Part shown: piece after piece, positions 24,645 through 33,961 of the stretch | Position numbering within the stretch: the first letter of the stretch is position 1 | Layout: every line of letters starts with the position of its first letter | Source of the DNA: Pseudomonadota bacterium | Lineage (GTDB): Bacteria; Pseudomonadota; Alphaproteobacteria; Rhizobiales; Xanthobacteraceae | Direction: 5' to 3' | Assembly (NCBI GenBank): GCA_021811945.1 | Contig: JAKAPE010000003.1 | Span: 1 to 46,306 of the forward strand | DNA: 46,306 nucleotides | Notes under the pieces: model-generated | Seen by the model: only the letters and a program-made list of their open reading frames with translations | What the model was told of the DNA's origin: nothing | Databases searched by the model: none | Position numbers and translations under genes: made by a program

Positions 24645-25724
24645 ATGCCGGCAAGCCGCGGATTGAGAGGCGAGGCGCGCGCGAAGCGCGCCAAGGCAGT
24701 GGCGTTTGCCGGAGGCGCGCGGGCGGCGCCGACGATCGATGATGTCGCTGCTCTCGCCGGGGTCTCCGTCGCCACCGTCTCTCGCGTCGTCAACGAAAAG
24801 GCGTTGAAACGGGCATCGCCCGTCACCGTCGCCAAGGTGCGCGAAGCGATCGCCGAACTGGACTATCGGCCGCTGCGTGCCGGACGCGTGCTGCGTACAT
24901 TGAAGTCTCACCTGGTTGCCTTGCTCATTCCCGACATTACCAACGCGTTTTATTCGGCCGTTGCCCATTCGGTCGAGCTGGCAGTTCGCGAGATCGACTA
25001 CGCCACGATCCTGTGCAACACGGATGAGTCGCCCGACCTTCAAGACGCGTATCTGAACGAGATGCAGTCGCATCTCGTGCGCGGCGTGCTGTTGCTTGGC
25101 GCGGTCGAAAGTCCGGGGCTGCGGCGAGCCGCGGCCAACCGACTGCCGATCGTCTATATGAACCGCAAGGCGCCGCCGGGGCTTTCGGGGCCATTTGTCG
25201 GTATCGACAACTACGCGGCCGGCCAGGCGGTGGCAGTCCACTTTATTCGCCAACGCTACGAACGCTGCGGTGCTATTCACGGGCCGCTGCATTCCTCGGC
25301 CAGCCGCGAACGCTTCGAGGGCTATCGCGACCGCCTCGCCGGGGCGTCCGTGGAACTCGCCGCCGCCGATATCCGCGGCGGCCGCCTCACCATCGAATCG
25401 GGCTACAGCGCCGCGGTCGAGCTGCTCGACGGCGGAGCGCGGCCGCGGGCCATCTTCTGCGCCAACGACGCGATGGCCTACGGCGCCTACCAACGCTGCC
25501 GCGAGCTCGGCCTCAAAGTGCCGGACGAAGTGGCGCTCTTCGGCTTCGATGACAATCCGCTCAACCAGTGGCTGGCGCCATGGCTCAGCACGATTCACGT
25601 GCCGCACGATCGCTTCGGCCCGGCGGTGGCGAGAATGTTGTGCGCGATATCGGGGCAGAACGGTGAAGAGACGCCGCACACGATACTGCTGCCGTTCCGT
25701 CTTGTTCTTCGCGCATCCGCGTGA
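24645..25724 (+). CDS. LacI family transcriptional regulator
   Basis: The 359-residue protein has a basic N-terminal stretch of about 28 residues. The LacI helix-turn-helix follows (PTIDDVAALAGVSVATVSRVVNE, residues 29-51), then the hinge helix region. The rest is a periplasmic-binding-like domain (LVALLIPDITNAFYSAVAHSVE to RPRAIFCANDAMAYGAYQRC and LFGFDDNPLNQWL) for an effector sugar. It is the first gene of the sugar cluster. It lies downstream of the perfect palindrome at 24510-24523, which fits the operator shape of this family. The N-terminal extension is unusual but not unknown; a later start would remove it. No other start with a ribosome site was apparent. Confidence 0.9.
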   Translation: MPASRGLRGEARAKRAKAVAFAGGARAAPTIDDVAALAGVSVATVSRVVNEKALKRASPVTVAKVREAIAELDYRPLRAGRVLRTLKSHLVALLIPDITNAFYSAVAHSVELAVREIDYATILCNTDESPDLQDAYLNEMQSHLVRGVLLLGAVESPGLRRAAANRLPIVYMNRKAPPGLSGPFVGIDNYAAGQAVAVHFIRQRYERCGAIHGPLHSSASRERFEGYRDRLAGASVELAAADIRGGRLTIESGYSAAVELLDGGARPRAIFCANDAMAYGAYQRCRELGLKVPDEVALFGFDDNPLNQWLAPWLSTIHVPHDRFGPAVARMLCAISGQNGEETPHTILLPFRLVLRASA

Positions 25725-25895
25725 ACGGAGGCTATCGCCATGCGCGGCCTTCAAGCCCGGTCAGAGCAAGCAGCGGAGCGTCCGCATGCAACACGAATTC
25801 GGATCCCGGCGAAGCTTGTATCCTGCTTCGCCGCGGCGGAGGCGGACCCCGGTCGCCGCAGATAACCGGGAATAATCAGCAAGACGGAGGATCGC

Positions 25896-27032
25896 ATGAA
25901 GGAGAGATCACGATGGCGGCGGCGGGGCGCTACCCTTGCGCTCGCGGCAGCGATGGCGGCAGGTTTCGCCCTCGGCACGGGCTCGGCCTTTGCCGCAAAG
26001 AAGTTCAAGATCTATTTGAGCATGAGCTACATCGGCAATGATTGGCAGGCCGAAGCTCAGCGGATGATTTCGGCGATGGCCATAAGCAAGGACTATCGCG
26101 ACAAGGTCGATCTCAAAATCCAGGTCGCGGGTCCCGACGCGCGCAAGCAGATCCAGCAGATCAATTCGATGGTCGAAGCCGGCGCACAGGCGATCGTCAC
26201 CTTTCCGATCTCTCCGACCGCGCTCAACAACGTGGTCAGGAACGCCTGCCGCAAGGGCGTAGTCGTCATTGCCTACGACGCCGAGATCACCGAGCCCTGC
26301 GCCTACAACATCCACATCGACCAGCGCGAGGCCGGCCGCGTCACCGGTGAATGGCTGGTCAACGAGCTTCACGGCAAGGGCAACATCGTGGTGATCACCG
26401 GGGTGCCCGGGACCTCGGTCGACACCCAGCGCACCGAAGCGGCGAAGAGGGTGTTCGCGCAGCATCCCGGCATCAAGATCATCGCCGAGACCACGGGCAT
26501 GTGGTCGCAGGCGGTGGCGCGGCAAAAGCTTTCCGAGATTCTGGCGACGCACAGCTGGAAGGATATCGACGGCCTGTGGATGCAGGTCGGCTGCTACACC
26601 GCCGCATCGATGCAGCTTGAGGCGGGCATCACGCCGGACAAAATCAAGCCGTGCGCCGGCGAGTCGGCAAACGGCCATCGCGTGCAGATGCTGCCGCCCG
26701 GCGCGTTGGAAGCCGCCAGCTCCACCTATAAGCCGCTCGGCTATCGCAGCATCTCGTACGGCTCGCCGCCTTACTCCGGGGCGCTCGCGCTGAAATACGC
26801 GGTCTCTTATCTCGAAGGGAAGAAGCCGCAGAAGCTGACGGTTCTGCCGCTTCCCATTGCCAGGACCGGCGCGATGAAGCTGTGCCAGACCGGCGCATGG
26901 CAGGAGATGAAGGCGGGCTGCAACGTGTTCCAGCCCAAGCTCGTACCCCCCGGCTGGTTTGCCGATATTTACGGCCCGCAAACGCCGGAGGTCGGATTCA
27001 GCGCAGCGCTGCTCGGCCAGCCTGAGGATTAG
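25896..27032 (+). CDS. Sugar ABC transporter substrate-binding protein (RbsB-like)
   Basis: The 378-residue protein has a signal peptide (twin-arginine-like RRR stretch then LALAAAMAAGFALGTGSAFA). The mature part has the two-lobe fold of pentose/ribose-binding proteins: KIYLSMSYIGNDWQAEAQRM, GAQAIVTFPISPTALNNV, KGVVVIAYDAEITEPCAYNIHIDQREAG, and VVITGVPGTSVDTQRTEA. It delivers a small sugar or related compound to the membrane complex encoded by the next two genes. GGAGG lies about 9 bases before the ATG. It follows the regulator by about 170 bases with a presumed promoter between. Confidence 0.92.
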   Translation: MKERSRWRRRGATLALAAAMAAGFALGTGSAFAAKKFKIYLSMSYIGNDWQAEAQRMISAMAISKDYRDKVDLKIQVAGPDARKQIQQINSMVEAGAQAIVTFPISPTALNNVVRNACRKGVVVIAYDAEITEPCAYNIHIDQREAGRVTGEWLVNELHGKGNIVVITGVPGTSVDTQRTEAAKRVFAQHPGIKIIAETTGMWSQAVARQKLSEILATHSWKDIDGLWMQVGCYTAASMQLEAGITPDKIKPCAGESANGHRVQMLPPGALEAASSTYKPLGYRSISYGSPPYSGALALKYAVSYLEGKKPQKLTVLPLPIARTGAMKLCQTGAWQEMKAGCNVFQPKLVPPGWFADIYGPQTPEVGFSAALLGQPED

Positions 27033-27098
27033 TCGCAACGCGCGGCGCCGGCCGGTCGTCGGCGCCGTTCTTTACTTTCCGGCAACGGGAAGATTGGA

Positions 27099-28661
27099 AT
27101 GGCCCCGGAAGCCGATCTCTCCGAAGCGATCTCGGCCGTCGCGATCAGCAAGCGATATGGCGCGACCGTGGCGCTTGATCATGCCGAGATCCGCGTGCGC
27201 GGCGGCCAGGTGCATGCGCTGCTCGGCGAGAACGGTGCCGGAAAGACCACCATCGTCAAGCTGCTGAGTGGACTCGTCCAGCCGGACGAGGGCGAGCTGC
27301 GCGTCTTTGGCCGTCGAGTATCAATCGCCAATCCACGCGCCGCACATCGGCTCGGCATCCAGACCGCTTTCCAGGAATTGACGCTCATTCCGGATTTGAC
27401 TGTAAGCCAAAACCTGCTGCTTCCCTACGAGCCGGCTGCGGCGACGGGGCTCATCAAGCGGCGTCAGGCCGTGCAACAGGTGCAGGAAATCCTGGCCCTG
27501 TTTCATTTGGACGACGTCGATCCCCGGGCGGAAGTTCGCGATCTCGATCTGCCGCTGCGCCAGAAGATCGAAATCGTCAAGGCTGTCGGTCGTGCTCCCC
27601 GGATCTTGCTGCTCGACGAACCAACCTCGACTCTTTCCGGCGACGATGTCGATTGGCTAGGCGGCCTCATCGCCGCGCTGAAGCAGCGCGGCGTCACCAT
27701 TCTCTTCATCTCGCATCGTATACCCGAAGTGCACATGTTCTGCGACGGCCTCTCCGTTCTGCGCAACGGCAAGCATGTCGGCACCTTCCGTTGCGATCAA
27801 ATCTCGGACGACGACGTCATCCGGCTGATGATCGGCCACGACCTTGAGCATACTTTCCCGCCGCGCACGCGCCAACAACGCTCCCGCGGTCGTCTTCCCG
27901 CCCTGGCGGCCCATGATATCGCGACGAGCGAGAAGCTGGCGGCGGTCTCCTTCCAACTCGACGTCGGCGAAATCCTGGGCGTGGCGGGGCTCCAAGGCAT
28001 GGGGCAGCTCGAACTCTTCCTGGCCCTCTTCGGCATGGCGACGCTCACCCGCGGCCGCCTCGAAATCGATGGGCGACATGTGACGCTCGCCGCGCCGAGC
28101 GATGCGGTGCGGGAAAATATCGGGATCAGCCTGCTACCCGAAGACCGCAAGTCCGAGGGTCTTTTCGTCAAGCTCTCGGGCCGGGCCAATGTCAGTCTGC
28201 CGGTGATCGATCGTTTCTGCCGCTTCGGGTGGATCGACGCCGCACGCGAGCTGAGCGCCGTAGATCAGGTGTTGGCGCAAGTCAATGTGCACCCTCGCGC
28301 GCTCTACCGCCCCTGTACCTCGTTCAGCGGCGGCAATCAGCAGAAAATCGCCCTGGCGAAATGGCTGTTGGCCGAAAGCAGGATTTTGCTGATGTACGAT
28401 CCCACGCGCGGCGTCGACATCGGAACCAAGCGGGAAATCTATCTTTTCATGCGGCGTTTCGCCGAACGCGGCGGCGCGATCCTGTTCTATTCGACCGAGG
28501 TGCCGGAGCTCGTCGGACTCTGCGACCGGGTACTTGTCCTCTATCGCGGGCGGGTGGCGCAGGAATTCGACGGGTCCGCGATTTCCGAAGAGGGCATCAT
28601 CCGGGCGGCGCTGGGGCATGCGCAGGCCGCGCCGCCGTTGCGGCAAACGGCGGCGTCATGA
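27099..28661 (+). CDS. Sugar ABC transporter ATP-binding protein (RbsA-like, two ATPase domains)
   Basis: The 520-residue protein holds two ABC domains in tandem, as in RbsA/XylG. Domain one has Walker A GENGAGKTTIVKL, DLPLRQKIEIVKAVGRAPRI and Walker B LLLDEPTSTLS. Domain two lacks a good Walker A, as usual in this family, but has TSFSGGNQQKIALAKWL and LMYDPTRGVDIGTK. It powers uptake through the fused permease. Its stop overlaps the permease start as ATGA at 28658-28661, so translation is coupled. Confidence 0.93.
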   Translation: MAPEADLSEAISAVAISKRYGATVALDHAEIRVRGGQVHALLGENGAGKTTIVKLLSGLVQPDEGELRVFGRRVSIANPRAAHRLGIQTAFQELTLIPDLTVSQNLLLPYEPAAATGLIKRRQAVQQVQEILALFHLDDVDPRAEVRDLDLPLRQKIEIVKAVGRAPRILLLDEPTSTLSGDDVDWLGGLIAALKQRGVTILFISHRIPEVHMFCDGLSVLRNGKHVGTFRCDQISDDDVIRLMIGHDLEHTFPPRTRQQRSRGRLPALAAHDIATSEKLAAVSFQLDVGEILGVAGLQGMGQLELFLALFGMATLTRGRLEIDGRHVTLAAPSDAVRENIGISLLPEDRKSEGLFVKLSGRANVSLPVIDRFCRFGWIDAARELSAVDQVLAQVNVHPRALYRPCTSFSGGNQQKIALAKWLLAESRILLMYDPTRGVDIGTKREIYLFMRRFAERGGAILFYSTEVPELVGLCDRVLVLYRGRVAQEFDGSAISEEGIIRAALGHAQAAPPLRQTAAS

Positions 28662-30736
28662 CGGTCATCGCCTTACAGAGCGGTCGCAAACGCCGCCTCA
28701 CCGACATGGCGCGGTATCGCGGTCTTGTCATCGCCATCGCCGCCTTCCTCGCCATGGTCGCAATACTCTTCGCACTCAGCCCGCATGGATTGAGCTATTT
28801 TGACGTGAGCTTCATATCGGCGGGCGGCGCGGCGCTGGCGCTGGCGGCCATGGGCGAGACCATGGTGGTGCTGACCGGCGGCTTTGATCTGTCGGCAGGC
28901 GCGGTGATCTCCCTGGTCAACGTCGTGCTTGCAACCAACATGCAGGCGGGTGCCGGCTCGCAGATCGAGTGGTGTCTCGTCGGCCTGGGGATCGGTGCGG
29001 CGGCGGGCGTCTTGAACGGCTTGTTTGTGGCGTTGGTGCGCCTGCCGTCCATCGTCGTGACGCTGTCGGCCATGTTCATCGTCCAGGGAGTGACGCTGCT
29101 GGTGCTGCCGCAGCCCGGCGGCAAAACGCCTGAGGCGCTGTCCAACTTCTTCACCGGCGATGTCGTCGCAAATGTGTTTCCAACCCCGATCGTCATTCTT
29201 CTCGTCGCGCTGCTGGTGTGGGCGGGCATCAAGAATTCGCGGCTTGGCACCAGCATCTATGCCGTCGGCAGCGACGAGGAAGGAGCGCGCGCGAGCGGCG
29301 TCAGCGTGCAGGCAACGACGTTTGCGACCTACGTTCTCGCCGGCGTCTTCTACGCCGCCGGCGGCATCTTCCTCACCGCCCAGACCGGCTCCGGCGATCC
29401 GCTCATCGGCGCCCCGCTTCTTCTCCAGGTGTTCGCGGCCACGGTTCTCGGCGGCACCTTGCTCGGCGGCGGCCGCGGCGGGTGCCTTGGCACCGTGTTC
29501 GGATCCTACACGCTGATGCTGACGATAAATGTCATGCTGGTGCTCAATGTTTCCGCCTATTACAGCACCGTCGCCGAGGGCGTCATCCTCATACTCGCGG
29601 TGCTCGGCGGCTCGTTTGCGCGCGGCTCCGCCGCGGTCGGCTATCTGCGGCTCATGAGACTGCGCTGGCAGGCGTGGCTGAACCATTCTCTGCCGCGCGC
29701 GGTGGCCAGCGGCTCAGGTCGGCTCTCGCTCGGAATTGAGGCGGGGAAATCGCTGCGCCCTAACGACGAAATGCCGCGTTCCGCCCTCGCCCGCTGGCTC
29801 GTCCACCACCGGGACGCGCTCCGATACGTGCTGCCATCCTACGCATTCTTCGTGCTGGTGCTGCTCGCCACGCGGATCGCGTTCGGCGTCGAGACCTCGC
29901 CCTTTCAGTATCTGAATTCGCTCCTGGTACTCACGTCGTTTCTCGCCATTCTCGGCCTCGGACAAGGTGCCGTCATCCTTACCGGCGGACTCGACCTGTC
30001 GCTGCCGTGGATGATCACCCTTTCCGGCGTGCTGCTCACGGGCATGATCGAAGGCGCCAACGGGCCGGCGATCTGGGCGGTGCCGCTCGTACTTAGCGTC
30101 GGCATCCTGGTCGGGCTGGTGAACGGCGCCGGCGTCGCTTTTCTTGGCCTTCCGCCCATCGTCGCGACGCTGGCGATGAACGGCGTGCTCGAAGGCCTGG
30201 CTCTGGTCTACGACAACGGCACGCCGCACGGCTGGTCGGCGCCTTCGCTGCGCTGGTTCATGACGGCGACGATCGGCGGGTTGGCGCCGGCGGCATGGTG
30301 CCTCTTCGTCTTCGTGGCGGCGGCGACATTGGCGCTCAGTCGGAGCAGCTTTGGCCGGCGAATCTATGCCGTCGGCAACAGCATGCGCGCGGCCAAGCTT
30401 TCCGGTCTCCGCGTCGGCAGAACACTTCTCGGAGTTTACGCCCTCAGCGGATTCTGTTCGGCATTGGTCGGCATCCTGCTGACCGGATTCAATGGCCAGG
30501 CTTTCAATGGAATGGGCGACAGCTATCTGCTGCCGTCAATTGCCGTCGTCGTCGTTGGCGGCACCGTCATCACCGGAGGTCGCGGCCACTATCTGGGGAT
30601 TCTCGGCGGCTGTCTCCTCCTCACGGCATTGAGCATCGCTCTTGCGGGTACGACCCTGCCCGAGGCGGTGCGTCACATCATTTTCGGGGTCGTGGTTTTA
30701 AGCGCGATCGTTGCCTTGCGAGAGCGTCGGGCATGA
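28658..30736 (+). CDS. Two RbsC-type sugar permeases fused into one polypeptide
   Basis: This protein of 692 residues contains two full RbsC-like permease halves. The first spans about residues 20-330 (ALAAMGETMVVLTGGFDLSAGAVISL, LGTSIYAVGSDEEGARASGV, VLGGTLLGGGRGG). The second spans about 375-690 (LGLGQGAVILTGGLDLSLPWMITLSGVL, RIYAVGNSMRAAKLSGLRV, VVVVGGTVITGGRGH). A linker of about 45 residues joins them (RLRWQAWLNHSLPRAVASGSG). Usual RbsC transporters use two identical or separate copies, so this protein forms a built-in pair. The conserved LTGG-x-DLS motif is present in both halves. The start overlaps the ATPase gene. Confidence 0.93.
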   Translation: MTVIALQSGRKRRLTDMARYRGLVIAIAAFLAMVAILFALSPHGLSYFDVSFISAGGAALALAAMGETMVVLTGGFDLSAGAVISLVNVVLATNMQAGAGSQIEWCLVGLGIGAAAGVLNGLFVALVRLPSIVVTLSAMFIVQGVTLLVLPQPGGKTPEALSNFFTGDVVANVFPTPIVILLVALLVWAGIKNSRLGTSIYAVGSDEEGARASGVSVQATTFATYVLAGVFYAAGGIFLTAQTGSGDPLIGAPLLLQVFAATVLGGTLLGGGRGGCLGTVFGSYTLMLTINVMLVLNVSAYYSTVAEGVILILAVLGGSFARGSAAVGYLRLMRLRWQAWLNHSLPRAVASGSGRLSLGIEAGKSLRPNDEMPRSALARWLVHHRDALRYVLPSYAFFVLVLLATRIAFGVETSPFQYLNSLLVLTSFLAILGLGQGAVILTGGLDLSLPWMITLSGVLLTGMIEGANGPAIWAVPLVLSVGILVGLVNGAGVAFLGLPPIVATLAMNGVLEGLALVYDNGTPHGWSAPSLRWFMTATIGGLAPAAWCLFVFVAAATLALSRSSFGRRIYAVGNSMRAAKLSGLRVGRTLLGVYALSGFCSALVGILLTGFNGQAFNGMGDSYLLPSIAVVVVGGTVITGGRGHYLGILGGCLLLTALSIALAGTTLPEAVRHIIFGVVVLSAIVALRERRA

Positions 30737-30756
30737 GCCCGGAGGGAAGAGCGAAC

Positions 30757-31545
30757 ATGACGACACCAATCAACAGCGGCGTGCGAGCGGGGCTTCGCGT
30801 CCTGGTGACCGCCGGCGCCGCGGGCATCGGCCGCGCGATCGCGGAGGCCTTCCTCGCCCACAAAGCGCGCGTCTATGTCTGCGACATCTCGACGGAAGCG
30901 CTCGAAAGCTGCCGCTCCGAGCAACCGGGCATCACCGCGGTGGAGGCCGATGTCGCCGACGAAGCAGCGATCGACCGCCTGTTCGATGACATCGAGATGC
31001 GGTTCGGCGGACTTGATGTGCTGGTCAATAACGCCGGCATCGCCGGCCCCACCGGCGAAGTGGAAAAGATCGATCCCCGCGATTGGCGGCGCACGATCGA
31101 TGTCAATCTGAACAGCCATTTCTATTGCACGCGGCGCGCGGTGCCGATGCTCAAGCAATCGCCAGACGGCGCCATCGTGAACATCGCTTCGGTCGCCGGC
31201 CGCTTGGGCTATGCCTATCGACTGCCATACGCCGCCACCAAATGGGCGATCGTGGGGATGACGGAGAGCCTCGCCAAGGAGCTTGGGCCAAGCGGCATCC
31301 GCGTCAACGCCATCCTGCCCGGCATCGTTGCCGGACCGCGGATCGAGCGGGTGATCGCCGACCGCGCCAAGGCCGTCGGCGTCAGCTATGCGGAAATGGA
31401 GAGGCAGTATCTGGAGAAGGTCTCGCTGCGGCGCATGGTGAGCGCCGGGGATGTCGCGCAAATGGCGCTGTTCCTCTGTTCGGCCGCGGGCCGCAACATC
31501 TCAGGACAGCCGATCAGCGTCTGCGGCAACGTCGAGACACTGTAG
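30757..31545 (+). CDS. Short-chain dehydrogenase/reductase
   Basis: The 262-residue protein has the NAD(P) site VTAGAAGIGRAIAEAFL, LDVLVNNAGIAGP, and the catalytic set Ser in NIASVAG and Tyr-x-x-x-Lys in YAATK, plus PG and FLCSAAG near the end. It probably oxidises a sugar or polyol hydroxyl. GGAGGGAAGAG lies just before the ATG at 30757. An earlier in-frame ATG at 30733 overlaps the permease stop and cannot be excluded. Together with the dehydrogenase and lactonase that follow it suggests oxidation of the imported sugar to a lactone and then to an acid. Confidence 0.92.
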   Translation: MTTPINSGVRAGLRVLVTAGAAGIGRAIAEAFLAHKARVYVCDISTEALESCRSEQPGITAVEADVADEAAIDRLFDDIEMRFGGLDVLVNNAGIAGPTGEVEKIDPRDWRRTIDVNLNSHFYCTRRAVPMLKQSPDGAIVNIASVAGRLGYAYRLPYAATKWAIVGMTESLAKELGPSGIRVNAILPGIVAGPRIERVIADRAKAVGVSYAEMERQYLEKVSLRRMVSAGDVAQMALFLCSAAGRNISGQPISVCGNVETL

Positions 31546-31555
31546 GAGACAGACC

Positions 31556-32506
31556 ATGAGCGACATCGTCGCCATCATTGGTTCCGGTTTGATCGGGCGC
31601 GCCTGGGCCATCAGCTTCGCGCGCGGCGGCCACCGCGTGATGCTGTTCGATAGCAATCCCAAAGCCGTGCCGAGTGCTCTCACCGCGATCGCCGGCTTGC
31701 TGGCGAACCTCGAGGCGGTGAACATGCTCGGCGGACAAACGGCCGCCGAAGTGCGCGCGCGGATGGAAGCTGCCGGCTCGCTGGAAGCGGCCCTGGCCGG
31801 CGCCGCACATGTCCAGGAGAACGCTCCCGAAGATGTCGAGATCAAGCGGGCGCTGTTCGCAAAGCTCGATGCGGCTGCGGACAGGCAGGCGGTACTGGCG
31901 AGCTCGAGTTCGGCCATTCTGCCGTCGCGTTTCACCGCCGGACTTGCCGGCAGGTCGCGCTGTCTCGTGGCGCATCCCATCAATCCGCCCTACCTAATTC
32001 CCGCCGTCGAGCTGGTACCGGCGCCATGGACTGATCCGGCGGTCGTGGAACGCACGCGGCAACGCCTGACGCTGATCGGACAGGTACCGATCGTCATGCG
32101 CCGCGAACTCGGCGGATTCATCATGAATCGGCTGCAGGGCGCGTTGCTGCACGAGGCCTTCCGGCTCGTTGCCGAAGGCTACGCCTCCACCGAGGACGTC
32201 GATGCCGGAATCTGCAAGGGTATTGGACTGCGCTGGGCATTCATGGGACCGTTCGAGACAATCGATCTCAACGCGCCGGGCGGCGTGCGCGATTATGTCA
32301 ACCGCTACGAGGGCCTGTACCAGCACCTGGCACAATCGCAGGCGGTGCCGGTGCAGTGGTCCGGCGAGGTTTTGGATCGCGTCGAAGCCGAGCGTCGTCG
32401 CCGCCTGCCCCGCATCGACCTCGCCGCGCGCCAGCAATGGCGCGATCGCCGGCTGATGGCATTGGCGATTCATTTCACCGAGGCCGAGAAGGAGATCGGC
32501 AGCTAG
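31556..32506 (+). CDS. L-gulonate/3-hydroxyacyl-CoA dehydrogenase family protein
   Basis: The 316-residue protein has the NAD site IGSGLIGRAWAISFARGGH, then the catalytic region AHPINPPYLIPAVELVP with conserved His and Glu, and GFIMNRLQGALLHEAFRLV of the C-terminal domain. The closest known functional types are L-gulonate 3-dehydrogenase (lambda-crystallin) and carnitine dehydrogenase, not fatty acid beta-oxidation enzymes. In this cluster of sugar genes, a hydroxy-acid oxidation step is the likely role. TAGGAGACAGACC precedes the ATG at 31556, 10 bases after the SDR stop. Confidence 0.88.
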   Translation: MSDIVAIIGSGLIGRAWAISFARGGHRVMLFDSNPKAVPSALTAIAGLLANLEAVNMLGGQTAAEVRARMEAAGSLEAALAGAAHVQENAPEDVEIKRALFAKLDAAADRQAVLASSSSAILPSRFTAGLAGRSRCLVAHPINPPYLIPAVELVPAPWTDPAVVERTRQRLTLIGQVPIVMRRELGGFIMNRLQGALLHEAFRLVAEGYASTEDVDAGICKGIGLRWAFMGPFETIDLNAPGGVRDYVNRYEGLYQHLAQSQAVPVQWSGEVLDRVEAERRRRLPRIDLAARQQWRDRRLMALAIHFTEAEKEIGS

Positions 32507-32581
32507 GCAGGCCATCGCCTTTTCACGCAACAGAAGCCGCGGCAGATGCCGGAACGGCCATAACGTGGGAGGAACCAAGTC

Positions 32582-33457
32582 ATGCGGATCGAAGTGCTGG
32601 TCGATGTCAAACCGATTCTCGGCGAAGGCCCGTTATGGGATGTCGAAACCGAACGCCTCTACTTTATCGACAGCTTCGGTATGGTGATCTACCGCTGCAC
32701 CCATGACGGACGGGAGGTCCGCGCCTGGGACTTGCCGCAGAAGATCGGCTCGATGGCGCTGCGCCGGACCAGCGGCGCCGTGCTGTCGCTGGCGCGCGGG
32801 TTTCACTTCATCGATTTTACGACCGGCGAAACCCAGCTCATCGTCGATCCCGAACCGGGCAGGTCGAACAACCGGTTGAACGACGGCAAGGTCGACAAGC
32901 GAGGCCGCTTCATCGCCGGATCCATGGACACGATGGAAGAAGGAAAGAACGGCGCACTCTATCGTCTCGATCCGGATCTCTCGCTGCACAAACTCGATGA
33001 CGGGATCATCGTCTCCAACGGACCCTGCTGGAGCCCCGACGGCCGCATCTTCTATTTTGCCGACAGCTGGTCGGGAGAGATCTGGACCTACGACTATGAT
33101 CTCGACACCGGCCGCGTCTCGAACAGGCGGACATTTTCCAAGGTCGACACGTCCCGCGGCGGCGCGGCCGACGGATCCACCGTGGACGCCGAGGGCTGCC
33201 TGTGGAATGCACAGGTTTATGACGGCAAGGTCGTGCGTTACCGGCCGACCGGCGATGTAGACCGCGTGATCGACATGCCGGTCAAGAAAGTCACGAGCGT
33301 CATGTTTGGCGGTCCCAATCTCGATACGCTGTTCGTCACGTCGATGGCGAAGCCGCCGCTGCCGCGCTTTCCGGACGACGGCGTGATGCGAGGCAGCCTG
33401 TTTGCCATACACGGGCTTGGAGTAACTGGAGTTCCCGAACCTCGGTTCGCCGGATAG
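32582..33457 (+). CDS. SMP-30/gluconolactonase family lactonase
   Basis: The 291-residue six-bladed propeller protein has GEGPLWDVETERLYFIDSF with the metal-binding Glu, NNRLNDGKVDKRGRFIAGSMD with the second site and the family Asn, SNGPCWSPDGRIFYFADSW, and DGSTVDAEGCLWNAQVYDGKV with the last Asp. These proteins open sugar lactones such as glucono-, gulono- or xylono-lactone. GGGAGG lies about 9 bases upstream. It closes the sugar cluster and is the step after a lactone-forming dehydrogenase. Confidence 0.92.
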   Translation: MRIEVLVDVKPILGEGPLWDVETERLYFIDSFGMVIYRCTHDGREVRAWDLPQKIGSMALRRTSGAVLSLARGFHFIDFTTGETQLIVDPEPGRSNNRLNDGKVDKRGRFIAGSMDTMEEGKNGALYRLDPDLSLHKLDDGIIVSNGPCWSPDGRIFYFADSWSGEIWTYDYDLDTGRVSNRRTFSKVDTSRGGAADGSTVDAEGCLWNAQVYDGKVVRYRPTGDVDRVIDMPVKKVTSVMFGGPNLDTLFVTSMAKPPLPRFPDDGVMRGSLFAIHGLGVTGVPEPRFAG

Positions 33458-33961
33458 AAGCGCAGACGGTCTTAACTTAGAAAGCACCCGGCGGCGCCGG
33501 AATTGCTGCGGCGCCAAAACGACGTGAATGGCACATCAGCGACGTCGCGGAACGAACGCGTATGGGCAGCAACGCGTTGCAGGCTGACGACCATTCATTC
33601 CTACCTGAGGCGGCGGCCAGGGCGCTGGTGCCGGTCGGGGAATCCTCCGCCAAAATTGGCAGCAGCAGTGCCGATCTCCGAGGGTCAGTCCGAGGCAGCA
33701 CCACGACGTAAGCTTGGCATGCGGTATCCAACCCGCGCATGAGAAACTGCTCAACCGTCGCATTCGCGCCGGCGCTCTGACCTCCGCCCCAATCCCGGTC
33801 ACCGCTCTCCGCACGGCCGTCGCGCGGACCTGATGCCGCCCGGCCGTAGCCCTTGCTATCGGTCATAAGAATTTTGGAAGCCGATTGACAGTTTTGGCAA
33901 CTCGTCGAAGACGCCTTCACCTACGTGCGGAGACCTAGCGCCAAGAGCGTGTAAAGACGCC
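33458..33961. other. Gap without recognised gene
   Basis: About 500 bases lie between the convergent lactonase and IclR genes. An open frame on the minus strand at 33477-33920 has no family resemblance and an odd composition, and the plus-strand frames are no better. I found no repeat, tRNA or terminator with confidence. It may hold decayed sequence. Confidence 0.5.

Noticed and set aside
25795-25817. Adjacent GAATTC and GGATCC with AAGCTT close by, like a cloning polylinker
   Set aside because: Only three sites occur, flanked by sequence of the same composition as the neighbourhood and without vector sequence. Chance is the simpler explanation.
33477-33920. Minus-strand open frame in the gap after the lactonase
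   Set aside because: No motif, no ribosome site and odd composition; not enough to call a gene.
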